In this document: positions 6,433-15,400 of the stretch, in pieces
Layout: every line of letters starts with the position of its first letter
Numbering within the stretch: the first letter of the stretch is position 1
Source of the DNA: a virus
IMG/VR virus record: IMGVR_UViG_3300005917_000020
Location: 1-26,956 of that record
Strand: one strand, 5' to 3'
Length of the DNA stretch: 26,956 nucleotides
Notes under the pieces: model-generated
The model's input: only the letters and a program-made list of their open reading frames with translations
What the model was told of the DNA's origin: nothing
The model's database searches: none
Program-made: the position numbers and the translations under genes

Positions 6433-7095
6433 ATGTCAGGAGATTTTGTACAGACTAACAGGAGCGGTGTGTTCAAAGAGCAGTCCAGTACCCCTGGAAA
6501 ATATGAATCAGGGGATATGGGACGTACAGTACTTCCGGAAACATCAGGCCTCGGAGGATTTGGAGGCCCGGGAGAATATATGAAGTATCCCGAAGTAACA
6601 GTACAGAAATTTAATATGGATAAGGACGGAGTCGAGAAGACAGGAGAAGACACTGTTCCAGAGGTTAATTTTTTATCTCCTCCGCCGGATAGCTCTACTG
6701 CTCCTGATAGAGGTGTCCACGAGGCGGAGGAGATTCTTTCTCCAACAGAGGCTGTTGTAGAAGAGCCTGTCACTAAGAAGAGAAAGAGAACGTCTAAGAA
6801 GAAAGATATACCGGTAGAGAAGTATGTTCCTGTAACGATGGTGACATTCTCGGGAGATTTCGGAGAAACGACAGTGCCGTACGAGAAAGTATTCTTTTCC
6901 GGAATAACACTTGTTCTGATAGCGGAAACAGATGGATCGGTTATGCTATACAGCCCGCCGCGGAACGATGTAGGTTTTGATGTCGAGTTCGACAATAATA
7001 CAGTAAGAGCGTATTCGGTTGGAATATCTTTTATGTTCCCGGATACAACTAAGAAAGTAACAGTTTTACTTGTGGATGGAAAAAATGATAGCTAA
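6433..7095 (+). CDS. Phage protein with disordered linker and beta-rich C-terminal region
   Basis: 220 residues. AGGAGATTAAT directly precedes the ATG. It lacks the tag. Residues 1-105 are Gly/Pro/Ser/Glu-rich and look disordered. A cluster of basic residues (~113-123, TKKRKRTSKKK) separates this from a C-terminal ~95-residue segment. That segment has alternating hydrophobic residues (for example VPVTMVTFSGDFGETTVPY and FFSGITLVLIAETDGSVMLY), as expected for a compact beta domain. I recognise no family. Position immediately upstream of the portal gene suggests a head or portal-associated role, by neighbourhood only. The next gene starts inside its last codons. Confidence 0.7.
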   Translation: MSGDFVQTNRSGVFKEQSSTPGKYESGDMGRTVLPETSGLGGFGGPGEYMKYPEVTVQKFNMDKDGVEKTGEDTVPEVNFLSPPPDSSTAPDRGVHEAEEILSPTEAVVEEPVTKKRKRTSKKKDIPVEKYVPVTMVTFSGDFGETTVPYEKVFFSGITLVLIAETDGSVMLYSPPRNDVGFDVEFDNNTVRAYSVGISFMFPDTTKKVTVLLVDGKNDS

Positions 7096-7291
7096 AGAGA
7101 ACGATGAACGCAGAGTATGTCTGCATTGTAGTAATACCGTCGCAGACGGGACAGACTACTGTTCCCTCTGTAAGGAACTTTTATCTTATAACAAGAGAGA
7201 GATGAAGACTGCCTCCGAAGCTGTTGAACTGCCGGATACTTTAAGATCCTGTATAGACACAGCCGCATCTATCATCAAAGAGGGACTATAA
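7085..7291 (+). CDS. Small CxxC/CxxC zinc-finger-like protein
   Basis: 68 residues from the ATG at 7085, which has GTGGATGGA upstream. In-frame starts at 7070 (TTG) and 7076 (ATG) would add up to five residues and cannot be excluded. Residues ~12-29 hold CLHC-x(9)-YCSLC, two CxxC pairs suited to one zinc ion, as in zinc-ribbon proteins. The rest is helical and charged, with a single further Cys near the end. No catalytic motif is visible. It overlaps the end of the preceding gene by 11 bases and its stop overlaps the portal start (TAATG), so it is translated with the portal. The portal carries a similar pair of CxxC motifs; whether the two are linked is unknown. Confidence 0.65.
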   Translation: MIAKENDERRVCLHCSNTVADGTDYCSLCKELLSYNKREMKTASEAVELPDTLRSCIDTAASIIKEGL

Positions 7292-9183
7292 TGGCTAACT
7301 ATTCACAATCCAATCCTTTCAGTCTTACACAGGATATTATCGGACAGAAAGACTTCGGCAGTCCTTTCGCTACATATGCCAGAGCTCATTACCCGAGGAA
7401 TCTAAAAGAAGTATTCAACTGGGCGGAATATCTATGGCTCCATCAGGGAGTATATTCCAAAGCCATCCAGCGGGCTGTTCGCTACTTCATTACAAAAGTA
7501 GAGATAACAGGTACTTCCGATTTTAATATCAAGAAGAAGTATGCGGAGTTCCTTACAGACAATCTACACATTCTGGATGTCATGTCCCTTATGGGGGACG
7601 ATCTCATGGCATACGGTAATTCATTCACTTCTGTATACAGACCTTTCAATCGTAATCTTATATGTAAAAACTGTAAGACAATGCATCCTATAGAGCAGGT
7701 AAAGTACGAGTGGGCTGATTTCGGCTTCGAAGGCCCCTGCCCTAAGTGTAATAAGAAGGGTAAGTTCCTTGTCAAGGATATACCTAACGAACAGGACGAC
7801 CTCAGAATAACCCGCTGGAACCCACGATCAATAGAGTTGGAGTACCACGATATCAGCGGAGAGACCAGATATTACTACGAACCGCAGAGTAAGGTCAGAG
7901 GATACATTACAAGCGGTAATAAGATGTATCTGGAACATACTCCATGGGAGATACTGGATGCTATCGCTAAAGACGAAAAGTTTATGTTCAAGAAGGGCGA
8001 GATCTATCATATCAAATGCGAGGCCGCAGCTTCTCTTACTACAAAGATGAACGGCTGGGGACTTCCTCCGTTCCTTTCCAATTTCGAACAGGTCATCCAT
8101 CTGCAGATGCTTACTAAGTACAACGAAGCCATCGCCATGGATATGATCGTTCCTTTTAGATTTATTTCTCCGGGTACCCGTAAAGGCAGTGGCCCGGGTA
8201 ACGACCCTTTATTGACTATCGACAGCGGACGCTTCATGCGTTCTGTCGAAGGGATGATAAAACAGCATCGCAAGGATCCTACAGCTATACACTCGATCCC
8301 ATACCCTGTGGAATATCAGGCTCTGGGTGGAGAGGCTAAGAATCTGGCACCTACAGAACTTCTTCAGCTTGCTCTGGACGAACTTCTTAATTCAATGGGG
8401 ATACCTCAGGAATTCTATTCAGGTAACCTTGTACAGGGAGGACCTCCAATAGGTCTCAGAATGTTCGAAAGAACTTGGATACATTTTATCTCGCAGATGA
8501 ATAACTGGCTGGACTGGATGATGGGACAATGCAGTAAACATCTGATGTGGGAGGATCTTGGAGCAGAACTTACCAGAACATCAGTATTGGAAGATGATCT
8601 TGTCAGACAGACCAAACTAAATTTACTGGGTGCTAACAAAGTATCCAATCAGACAGCCCTCAGTGCTTTCAATATCGATTACGAATACGAAGTCGATAAG
8701 ATTCTTCTGGAACAGCAGATGTTCGACGAGAAGGCTGCAGATCTTGCCAGAAGTACAGGTAAAGATCAAGAGGGGCAGGCTATGATGGATCAGCCCGCAC
8801 CTGCACCGGGTGGAATGGGTGGAATGCCTCCTCCGGGAATGCCGATGGATATGGCTTCTATGGGTGGACCGGCTCCGGGTGGGATGTCTATGCCGATGCC
8901 AGGTGAATCCCAGATGGGTGGAGCTATGCCTATGGGAGCAGGACCTACCCCTATGGGTGGACCTCAGTCTCTAGATGAAATGGCGATACAGGCAGAACAG
9001 ATCGCTCAGCAAATATTAACAATGGATCCGACTACACGAAGAAGTGAGTTGGTTAATCTTAAACATTCGGACGATGCTCTCCATGCTATGGTGACATCTA
9101 AACTTAAGGAGCTTGAACAACAGGCTGCTCAGACCGGAGTCAATCTAACCAGGCAGGGACAAATCCCTCCAGGCGGAGTATAA
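7291..9183 (+). CDS. Portal protein
   Basis: 630 residues. The portal is the dodecameric ring at one head vertex through which DNA is packaged and ejected. Evidence: the N-terminal region (WAEYLWLHQGVYSKAIQRAV, ITKVEITGT), the central GNSFTSVYRPF and RWNPRSIELEY segments, and especially LQLALDELLNSMGIPQEFYSGN. The last of these is followed by a helical stem-like region with SQMNNWLDWMMGQ, and all match the portal pattern of large myoviruses. Unusual insert: C125-x2-C128 and C150-x2-C153 form a zinc-ribbon-like site. Residues ~491-565 are a Met/Pro/Gly-rich linker (PGGMGGMPPPGMPMD) very like the repeats in the protein at 20319, followed by a helical C-terminus. Its start is a TAATG overlap with the preceding small zinc-finger gene. 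Confidence 0.88.
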   Translation: MANYSQSNPFSLTQDIIGQKDFGSPFATYARAHYPRNLKEVFNWAEYLWLHQGVYSKAIQRAVRYFITKVEITGTSDFNIKKKYAEFLTDNLHILDVMSLMGDDLMAYGNSFTSVYRPFNRNLICKNCKTMHPIEQVKYEWADFGFEGPCPKCNKKGKFLVKDIPNEQDDLRITRWNPRSIELEYHDISGETRYYYEPQSKVRGYITSGNKMYLEHTPWEILDAIAKDEKFMFKKGEIYHIKCEAAASLTTKMNGWGLPPFLSNFEQVIHLQMLTKYNEAIAMDMIVPFRFISPGTRKGSGPGNDPLLTIDSGRFMRSVEGMIKQHRKDPTAIHSIPYPVEYQALGGEAKNLAPTELLQLALDELLNSMGIPQEFYSGNLVQGGPPIGLRMFERTWIHFISQMNNWLDWMMGQCSKHLMWEDLGAELTRTSVLEDDLVRQTKLNLLGANKVSNQTALSAFNIDYEYEVDKILLEQQMFDEKAADLARSTGKDQEGQAMMDQPAPAPGGMGGMPPPGMPMDMASMGGPAPGGMSMPMPGESQMGGAMPMGAGPTPMGGPQSLDEMAIQAEQIAQQILTMDPTTRRSELVNLKHSDDALHAMVTSKLKELEQQAAQTGVNLTRQGQIPPGGV

Positions 9184-9187
9184 TATA

Positions 9188-9817
9188 ATGAATAAAGAAG
9201 CTTTTCTATTAGGATACGGAGTTAAGTCGGATTATCCCGCTATGCGGAAGTCTGCTTTTATTAAAGCATATACTGCAGGTCTGCAGAAGCAGGCGGAGTC
9301 AGGAGCACAATTTTCTATGCGTCCCAGTGGTAAGGTTACAGATTACTCCGGAGGGGCATATACAAAACCAGGCAGTGTCGCCGGTTTTGCGAATAATACA
9401 GCGCAGGGATATGCAGATAACGTTGCCAATCTACCGCGTAATACTATAAATGCCGCAGGTACTGTTTTAGGAAAAGGAATGACTTCTGTTATGAGTCCAG
9501 AGGCGGCTCATAAGACTTTAAATTATATACAGCATCCTTTCGATACAGCTAAGAGTGATATAAAATCCGGAATTAAGTCTATGACTCCCAGTAAAGAAAC
9601 TATACTGAAGACGATGCCTTGGGTACTTGGAGGTATAGGAGCATTAGGTTTAGGTTCCATGTTGTTCGGAGGCGGAGGAAAAGGACAGGCACAAGGACAG
9701 AATATGCCCGGAGGCGGAGGAATGTATTACGCCGGACCTACAAAAGGATATATACCTCGAGATCAACTAGGGATAGGATTACAACAGGGAACACCTCAGG
9801 AAATGAATATACGATAA
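9188..9817 (+). CDS. Tagged protein with tandem tag and glycine-rich membrane-type segment
   Basis: 209 residues, four bases after the portal stop. The N-terminus has two tag copies in tandem: MNKEAFLLGYG at 1-11 and MRKSAFIKAYTAG at 18-30, the second followed by LQKQAESG. Residues ~35-130 are polar and Asn/Ser/Thr-rich. A hydrophobic stretch (~142-162, PWVLGGIGALGLGSMLFGGG) probably inserts in a membrane or packs in an oligomer. The C-terminal ~50 residues are Gly/Gln/Met/Pro-rich. I know no family. The DNA is open in a second frame near the end, giving a spurious Arg-rich extension of the next gene. Its stop overlaps the next start (TAATG). Confidence 0.75.
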   Translation: MNKEAFLLGYGVKSDYPAMRKSAFIKAYTAGLQKQAESGAQFSMRPSGKVTDYSGGAYTKPGSVAGFANNTAQGYADNVANLPRNTINAAGTVLGKGMTSVMSPEAAHKTLNYIQHPFDTAKSDIKSGIKSMTPSKETILKTMPWVLGGIGALGLGSMLFGGGGKGQAQGQNMPGGGGMYYAGPTKGYIPRDQLGIGLQQGTPQEMNIR

Positions 9818-10752
9818 TGCAGAATGCACCTATAAATAAAGAAGCTGGAATAGGGGATCTTACTCTCCCCGATATCCAGGGCGCTTTTAATAAAGCTACA
9901 GTCAATCCGGCTGTACGATCTCTGCTTATGGGTACAGTTGGATATTTCGGAACTAAGTACGGATACAGATATCTGTCGGATAAATTCGCCGGAATGCATA
10001 TCCGTAAAGCACATAAAGATAATCCGGGGATGCAGAATCAGGCGTGGCAGGATTATATTAAGAGGAGAGATAAGATGGAACCTTGGTTAGCAGGAATAGG
10101 CGGAGCGGTAGGAGCAGCCCTTCCATTAACACAGACAATCAAACCTTTTCAGAGATCATACAAGAAGTTTGAGGACACAGGGAGTTTATCAGATCTTTCA
10201 GCCCCTCTGTTCAACAATAAACTACCTTTAGATAGATTTCCTAAGATAAGTTCTGAAAAGTCTACCACGATTGAAAAGTCTACCATGGTAGAAAATCTTT
10301 TACAGAAGCTTGCTGATTATGGATTACCTTCACACTCTCCGTATGGAAACCCTAATGATTTTGCTCTTGGTAAAGATTTTGTATTACCTAAAGTACGGGC
10401 TATAGAATTTATAGGAGACCCTACTATTCCTAAAATGAGTTCTATGGATCTTCTACAGACACAGGCTCCTATATTAGGACCGGACCTCACAGCCCGACTG
10501 GTGGCAGGAATAGATAATGCCAGCCCCGAAGATTCAGGAATGATAAGCGGTATGGATATCGCTAAAGGATTGGCAAGGGTAGGAGTAGGCGCAGTAGCCG
10601 GATTGGGGCTGGGTAACATAATGGGAACTATCTTCTCACAACCTCCTGCGATGAAATCAAAGATGGGTAATTACGGGATGATCGGTGGGGCTATATTGAA
10701 TTCAGGGCTGACAGGGCCTATATTAAATAAGTTTAAAGGGTTTTTACAATAA
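9817..10752 (+). CDS. Membrane-type protein with short KEA motif near its start
   Basis: 311 residues from the ATG at 9817, which overlaps the previous stop in TAATG. The frame stays open upstream to 9619, but that extension is Arg-rich shadow sequence of the previous gene. The N-terminus MQNAPINKEAGIGDL carries the N-K-E-A-G core without the aromatic part of the tag. Hydrophobic segments occur at ~33-45, ~88-103 (EPWLAGIGGAVGAALPL) and ~250-270 (VGVGAVAGLGLGNIMGTIF), with a further Gly-rich region near the C-terminus. Residues ~145-155 contain a short duplicated phrase (STTIEKSTMVE). No family is recognised. The composition and location fit an internal or membrane-interacting virion protein. 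Confidence 0.72.
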   Translation: MQNAPINKEAGIGDLTLPDIQGAFNKATVNPAVRSLLMGTVGYFGTKYGYRYLSDKFAGMHIRKAHKDNPGMQNQAWQDYIKRRDKMEPWLAGIGGAVGAALPLTQTIKPFQRSYKKFEDTGSLSDLSAPLFNNKLPLDRFPKISSEKSTTIEKSTMVENLLQKLADYGLPSHSPYGNPNDFALGKDFVLPKVRAIEFIGDPTIPKMSSMDLLQTQAPILGPDLTARLVAGIDNASPEDSGMISGMDIAKGLARVGVGAVAGLGLGNIMGTIFSQPPAMKSKMGNYGMIGGAILNSGLTGPILNKFKGFLQ

Positions 10753-10769
10753 TATAAGGATTATATACA

Positions 10770-11078
10770 ATGGACAAGATGGCATTTTATACAGGATATA
10801 TGGAAGGCATCCCTAAAGTAGCGGGATCAGCTACGGATCTTATAAAGAAAACTTTAACGAATACAGGAGCACTTGTAGCAGCTCCGGCAGGTGTCAGTTA
10901 TCTGGCAGGTAGAATGCATTCTAAAGTACAGGAACCATCCTCTCAGGAAACTAAATTAATTCAGGCCCAGTATGTCAGGAAGAAACTGGAGCAGGCTATA
11001 TCCGATCTGGACAAACGTAAAAAGATGGAACAGATGAAGGAGCGTCAAGGTGGAAACAACGCAACCCTCAGGATTTAA
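10770..11078 (+). CDS. Tagged small virion-type protein
   Basis: 102 residues; TATAAGGATTATATACA precedes the ATG. The tag is MDKMAFYTGYM, nearly identical in DNA to those at 4922 and 5236, followed by IPKVAGS in place of KEAG. Residues ~31-48 (TNTGALVAAPAGVSYLAG) form a small-residue hydrophobic segment. The rest is a charged helix rich in Lys, Glu and Gln (roughly 55-95), likely coiled coil. This layout of tag, short hydrophobic segment and charged helix recurs in several neighbours and may define one structural class. It overlaps the next gene, whose GTG start lies 29 bases before this stop. Confidence 0.75.
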   Translation: MDKMAFYTGYMEGIPKVAGSATDLIKKTLTNTGALVAAPAGVSYLAGRMHSKVQEPSSQETKLIQAQYVRKKLEQAISDLDKRKKMEQMKERQGGNNATLRI

Positions 11079-11382
11079 AGAGAAATACGGTCCGAATACA
11101 TTTGAAGGGCTTCCTTACGAAGGGGTCATATACGATAGGAAAGAATCAGATCCCGAAGAGAAGCAGCCCGTTATGGTACAGACTGTGCATGTCAGGCAGT
11201 TTAATTTAAGTGTTCCCGATGATATGGTTGAATGGGAAGAGATTATGCAGAAGGTTGCGGACGAGGTGGCGATAATTTCGTTCGAGGAAAAAATATACGA
11301 TAAAGATATAAAGTCATGGCGGATACTCCTGAGATGGATGGACCTGTCATTTACAAACCCGGAAGGTATCCAAGATGAATAA
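11050..11382 (+). CDS. Phage protein of unknown function (GTG start)
   Basis: 110 residues. The start is GTG at 11050; AAGGAG lies seven bases upstream, inside the previous gene, which makes this start convincing. The protein is acidic, without tag, membrane segment or cysteines. It reads as a small alpha/beta domain (HVRQFNLSVPDDMVEWEEI, then VADEVAIISFEEKIYDKD and WRILLRWMDLSF). The amphipathic strands and many Trp/Asp/Glu residues suggest a soluble partner protein. I cannot name the family. It overlaps the next gene by 8 bases (its GATGAATAA contains the next ATG), so the unit 10770-12460 is translationally coupled straight into the polymerase gene. Confidence 0.68.
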   Translation: METTQPSGFKEKYGPNTFEGLPYEGVIYDRKESDPEEKQPVMVQTVHVRQFNLSVPDDMVEWEEIMQKVADEVAIISFEEKIYDKDIKSWRILLRWMDLSFTNPEGIQDE

Positions 11383-12460
11383 GACAGCAAGCCTAGGCGA
11401 TATAGTTTCTTCTTTCGATGATATAGCTGATTATATACAACGTATCCGTAATATTAAACAGAGAGTCTCAGAGGCTAAAGTTCCTCTTAAAGAAGCTTAT
11501 AAGAAGTATAAGGCTGCACAAAAGTTAGGTGTTCCCGGAAGTGCGACCGTCACGGACTATCTGAAACAGAAAGCTATTCTGGCTCAGATTCTTTCAGGGC
11601 ATAAGAAAGATGTGTCATCCCTTAAAACAATAGGTGGGTTAAGTGCCGGAGCTACTGCTGTTGGAGTAGGTGGAGGGGCTGCTTACAGTGCTCTCGAGGA
11701 TAAGATAAAAGGCAATAAAGAAGCTCTTAACGAAAAGAAAAAGATTGAAACAAATCTGTCCCTCAAAGAACTGCAGTCAGATATTTCATCCGACAAAGAT
11801 GTTTTCGGTAAACAGGCAGGTCTCAAAGGTAATGCTGCTATTATAGGAGCTAGTCTAGCTGCGGGTTCAGGTATTATAGGGCACAAAGCTTTTCAGGATT
11901 TAAAAGAAGTCAGAGACCTGGAAAAGAAAAAAGAACTTATGGAGCAGATCAAGACTTTAAGGTCTAAATACAATCAGAAATTCAGACAGTCAATGCTCGG
12001 TGAATTTAATATAGAGCCGACTGCTTTAAAAGAGGAAGCGGATATTTTAAAGACATCCGGACTCAAGAGCATGCTGGCAACAGCCGGTAAAACTGTTCTG
12101 GATAACCCAGTACCCACCTCTCTAGCTATTCTCGGAGCCAGTGCCAGTGTACCTATGTATGCGGCAGGTAAAGAGCAGGGAGACGAAGCTTCAAAAAATA
12201 TTCAGGACCTTAAGAAATACAGAGCTACACTGGAAAGAGTATCTCGTATGCATAATGCCCCTGTCAATATATCAGAGACGTCTTTCAGTCCAGAAGAAAT
12301 GGTGGCTATGCAGAAACTGCGTACAACCTCTCCTGTTAAGAAATCTAAGAAAACAAAAGAGGCGGACATTATAAAGAACACAAAGGGCGGAACGGAAGCT
12401 CCTACAGTTTCTGCTGCCGTAGATGATCCAGAACTTCAGGAATTACTCGGGAGTGTTTAA
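11375..12460 (+). CDS. Tagged (short form) helical membrane-type protein upstream of polymerase
   Basis: 361 residues. It begins MNKTASLGDI, the same opening as the protein at 2615 (MNKTASF), without the aromatic GY part. Three small-residue hydrophobic segments are visible: ~88-108 (GLSAGATAVGVGGGAAY), ~153-172 (NAAIIGASLAAGSGIIG, preceded by FGKQAGLKG) and ~245-265 (PTSLAILGASASVPMYAAG). They are separated by long charged helices (such as the Lys/Glu-rich region ~175-200), likely coiled coils. The C-terminus is Lys-rich and then acidic. Function unknown; a scaffold, tape or ejected protein is conceivable but nothing proves it. Its stop overlaps the polymerase start in TAATG. Confidence 0.72.
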   Translation: MNKTASLGDIVSSFDDIADYIQRIRNIKQRVSEAKVPLKEAYKKYKAAQKLGVPGSATVTDYLKQKAILAQILSGHKKDVSSLKTIGGLSAGATAVGVGGGAAYSALEDKIKGNKEALNEKKKIETNLSLKELQSDISSDKDVFGKQAGLKGNAAIIGASLAAGSGIIGHKAFQDLKEVRDLEKKKELMEQIKTLRSKYNQKFRQSMLGEFNIEPTALKEEADILKTSGLKSMLATAGKTVLDNPVPTSLAILGASASVPMYAAGKEQGDEASKNIQDLKKYRATLERVSRMHNAPVNISETSFSPEEMVAMQKLRTTSPVKKSKKTKEADIIKNTKGGTEAPTVSAAVDDPELQELLGSV

Positions 12461-15400
12461 TGCCTATCAATCCTTCGACTCCCCCTGCTTCAACGGGGAT
12501 GAAATTTATCTCGGACACCCTATCGAAAGATAAAGGTGTCCTTACGTCTTTCGACGACTACGATAACCGTAGACAGCAGATTTTTGATTATTCTATAGAC
12601 GCTGTTAAACAACGCTTTCCTTTATCCAATCAGAGATATACCCTGGAGTTGGATAATCCTTCCTACAAAGATACGAAACGTTTTTCATACAAAGAGCAGA
12701 AGGAAGCTATCCTTAACAACAGGTCTCTTACAAAGAAACTGCAGGGTAACTGGACTCTCAGAGACAACGAGACAGGTAAAGTCATAGACCGTACAAGTAA
12801 ACGTACTGTACTCAATGTACCTTATCTTACAGAAAGAGGGACCTTCGTCCGTAACGGAGTCGAACAATCCCTTATCAATCAGTTTAGACTTATTCCTAAT
12901 GTATACAGTAAAGTAGCCGGAGACGGTACATACGAATCCCACGTCAATGTCAGACAGGGAACAGGAAACAGTTTTAAAGTATCCATGAATCCTAAGACAG
13001 CCGAGTTCTACATCAGATCCGGAGGTAGAAAGATCAAACTCTATCCGGTACTGCAGGCGCTAGGCGTTCAGGACAGTTTACTGGAAGATGCATGGGGGCC
13101 GGAAATCCTTAAGAGGAACAGAGCCGGTACTACAACTCAAGCTGTACACAGTGCTATACAGACCCTTATCCCTAAGCACATGCGTATGAATAAGACAGCC
13201 GAAGTAAAGATGATGGGTCCGGAAGCGGGAGATATAGAAACACTTAAACAATCTTTTAATGCTATGGAGCTGGACCCGGACGCTACACAGACAACATTAG
13301 GTGCTCCGCATTCCAATGTCGGTTCAGGTCTTTTCCTAGATGTTACTAAAAAGCTTTTGAACATATCCAGAGGAACAGCCAAATCAGACGATAGGGATTC
13401 TATGGAGTTCCAGAGAATGTACGGGCCCCATAACTATTTCGCCGAACGTATACTCAAAGATCCGGGTAATGTACTCAGGAATAAACTATGGAAGATTACC
13501 AATCAGGGTAACTTATCCTCTTTACAATCCGGAATGCTTAATAAACATGTGGACAGCCTGTTCAATACATCTGGGCTGAGTCAGATGCTCGAGGAGATAA
13601 ATCCTCTAGACGCTTTAGATCAATCGTACAGGGTTACCAGAATGGGAGAGGGTGGAATAAGCTCTCTGGATGCAGTACCTGACGAAGCAAGAGCTGTACA
13701 GCCCACATATCGTGGGTATGTAGATATGGTGAGAAGTCCTGAATGTTACGACGACAAGACAGAAATCAAAACAAGTACGGGCTGGAAACTATTTAAAGAT
13801 ATCACAATGCAGGACGAACTGGCCTGCCGTATTCATGACTGTGTCTATTATAAGACTCCGGAAGGACTTCAGTCTTACGATTACGACGGGCTGATGATAG
13901 GTTGTAAAAAACAGGTTAACTTCCTTGTTACTCCTAATCATAGAATGCGTGTTAAGACTAATGGTATAGGATATGTTATGACGCTTGCCGAAGATATTCT
14001 GGGTAAAGGTTTTAATATGGAAATCGACGGAGGTATTATTTATATTCTAAAGAACGATACTTTCGAAAAAGAATATAAAGGTGTAGTGTATTGTGCTACT
14101 GTTCAGGGAGGTCTTGTATATGTAAGACGTAAAGGCAAAGCTTTCTGGTGCGGTAACTCTCTAAGGGTCGGTGTCGATATGAAGATGGCTCAGGGAACTC
14201 AGTACGGGAAAGACGGTAAAGTATATCAGAAGTTCCTGAATACAAAAACAGGTAAGCAGGAGTATGTGGATTCTGTAACAGCATCCAGATCTATTGTAGC
14301 CTTTCCGGAAAGTTTTAAATACAAAGGTAAGTTTATTCCTGCGATGGTAAAGGGAGAGGGTATAAAGTATGTTCCCCGAACATCTGTGGATTACATGATA
14401 AACAGCGGTTCCGATCTCTTCAGTACAGGAGCTAACTTGGTGCCTATGGCTTCCGGGATAAAAGCTATGCGTTTGCTAATGGGGTCGAAAATGCACAATC
14501 AGGCGCTTCCTCTTACAAACAGAGAAGCTCCTCTTGTCCGTACAAGAATCGGTACTAAGGATATATACGATTACATCAGCCCGCATATGGGTAGAATAAC
14601 TTCTGAAAAAGATGGTATCGTTAAATCCATAAGCAAAGATAAGATAACTACACAGAACGACGACGGAACAACATCCTCGTACGATACCTACGATAACTTT
14701 CCTTTCAGCAGAAAAACATCCGTGCGTACAATTCCTTTTGTAAAGGGAGCACAACGTGTTAAAAAAGGACAGGCTATCGCAGGATCTAACTTTACAGACG
14801 ATAAGGGTACAGCAGCTCTGGGACTTAATCTCCGGGTAGCTTACATGCCTTATAAAGGGGCTGTGCATGAAGATGCTATAGTCATATCAGAAAGTGCCGC
14901 GAAGAAACTAAACTCAGAACATATGTATGCTAATAAGCTTCGTGAAGAAAGCGGAGTGGAAGTTCTTAAAGATAAGTATACAGCAATGTTTCCGGGAACG
15001 TTTACCGCGGAACAGTTCAAGACTATCGGTAAAGAAGGTACAGTCAAACCGGGAACTCTCGTCAGACAGGGAGATCCGCTTATTCTATCTACAAAGACAA
15101 GACAGCCCGGACCCGGAACAATGGGTCGTAGGCTAACAAGAGACTCTTCTGTGAAGTGGGAGCATGAAGACCCGGGCGTTGTCACAGATGTTGTTAAGAA
15201 TAAAGAGGGCTGGAAAGTCTATGTCCGAGCCAACGCTACAACTAAGCGGGGCGACAAACTGGCAAATTTCTACGGAGGTAAGGGCGTTGTCGGAGATATA
15301 ATTCCCGATAACAAAATGATTCACGATAAGGACGGTAAGCCTTACGAAATTATTCTTAACCCTGTAGGTGTAATATCCAGAACGAATTCATCACAGCTCA

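Noticed and set aside
9619-9816. Arg-rich upstream extension of the gene at 9817
   Set aside because: It is the shadow of the preceding gene's Gly-rich coding sequence; the ATG at 9817 fits the TAATG coupling seen throughout.
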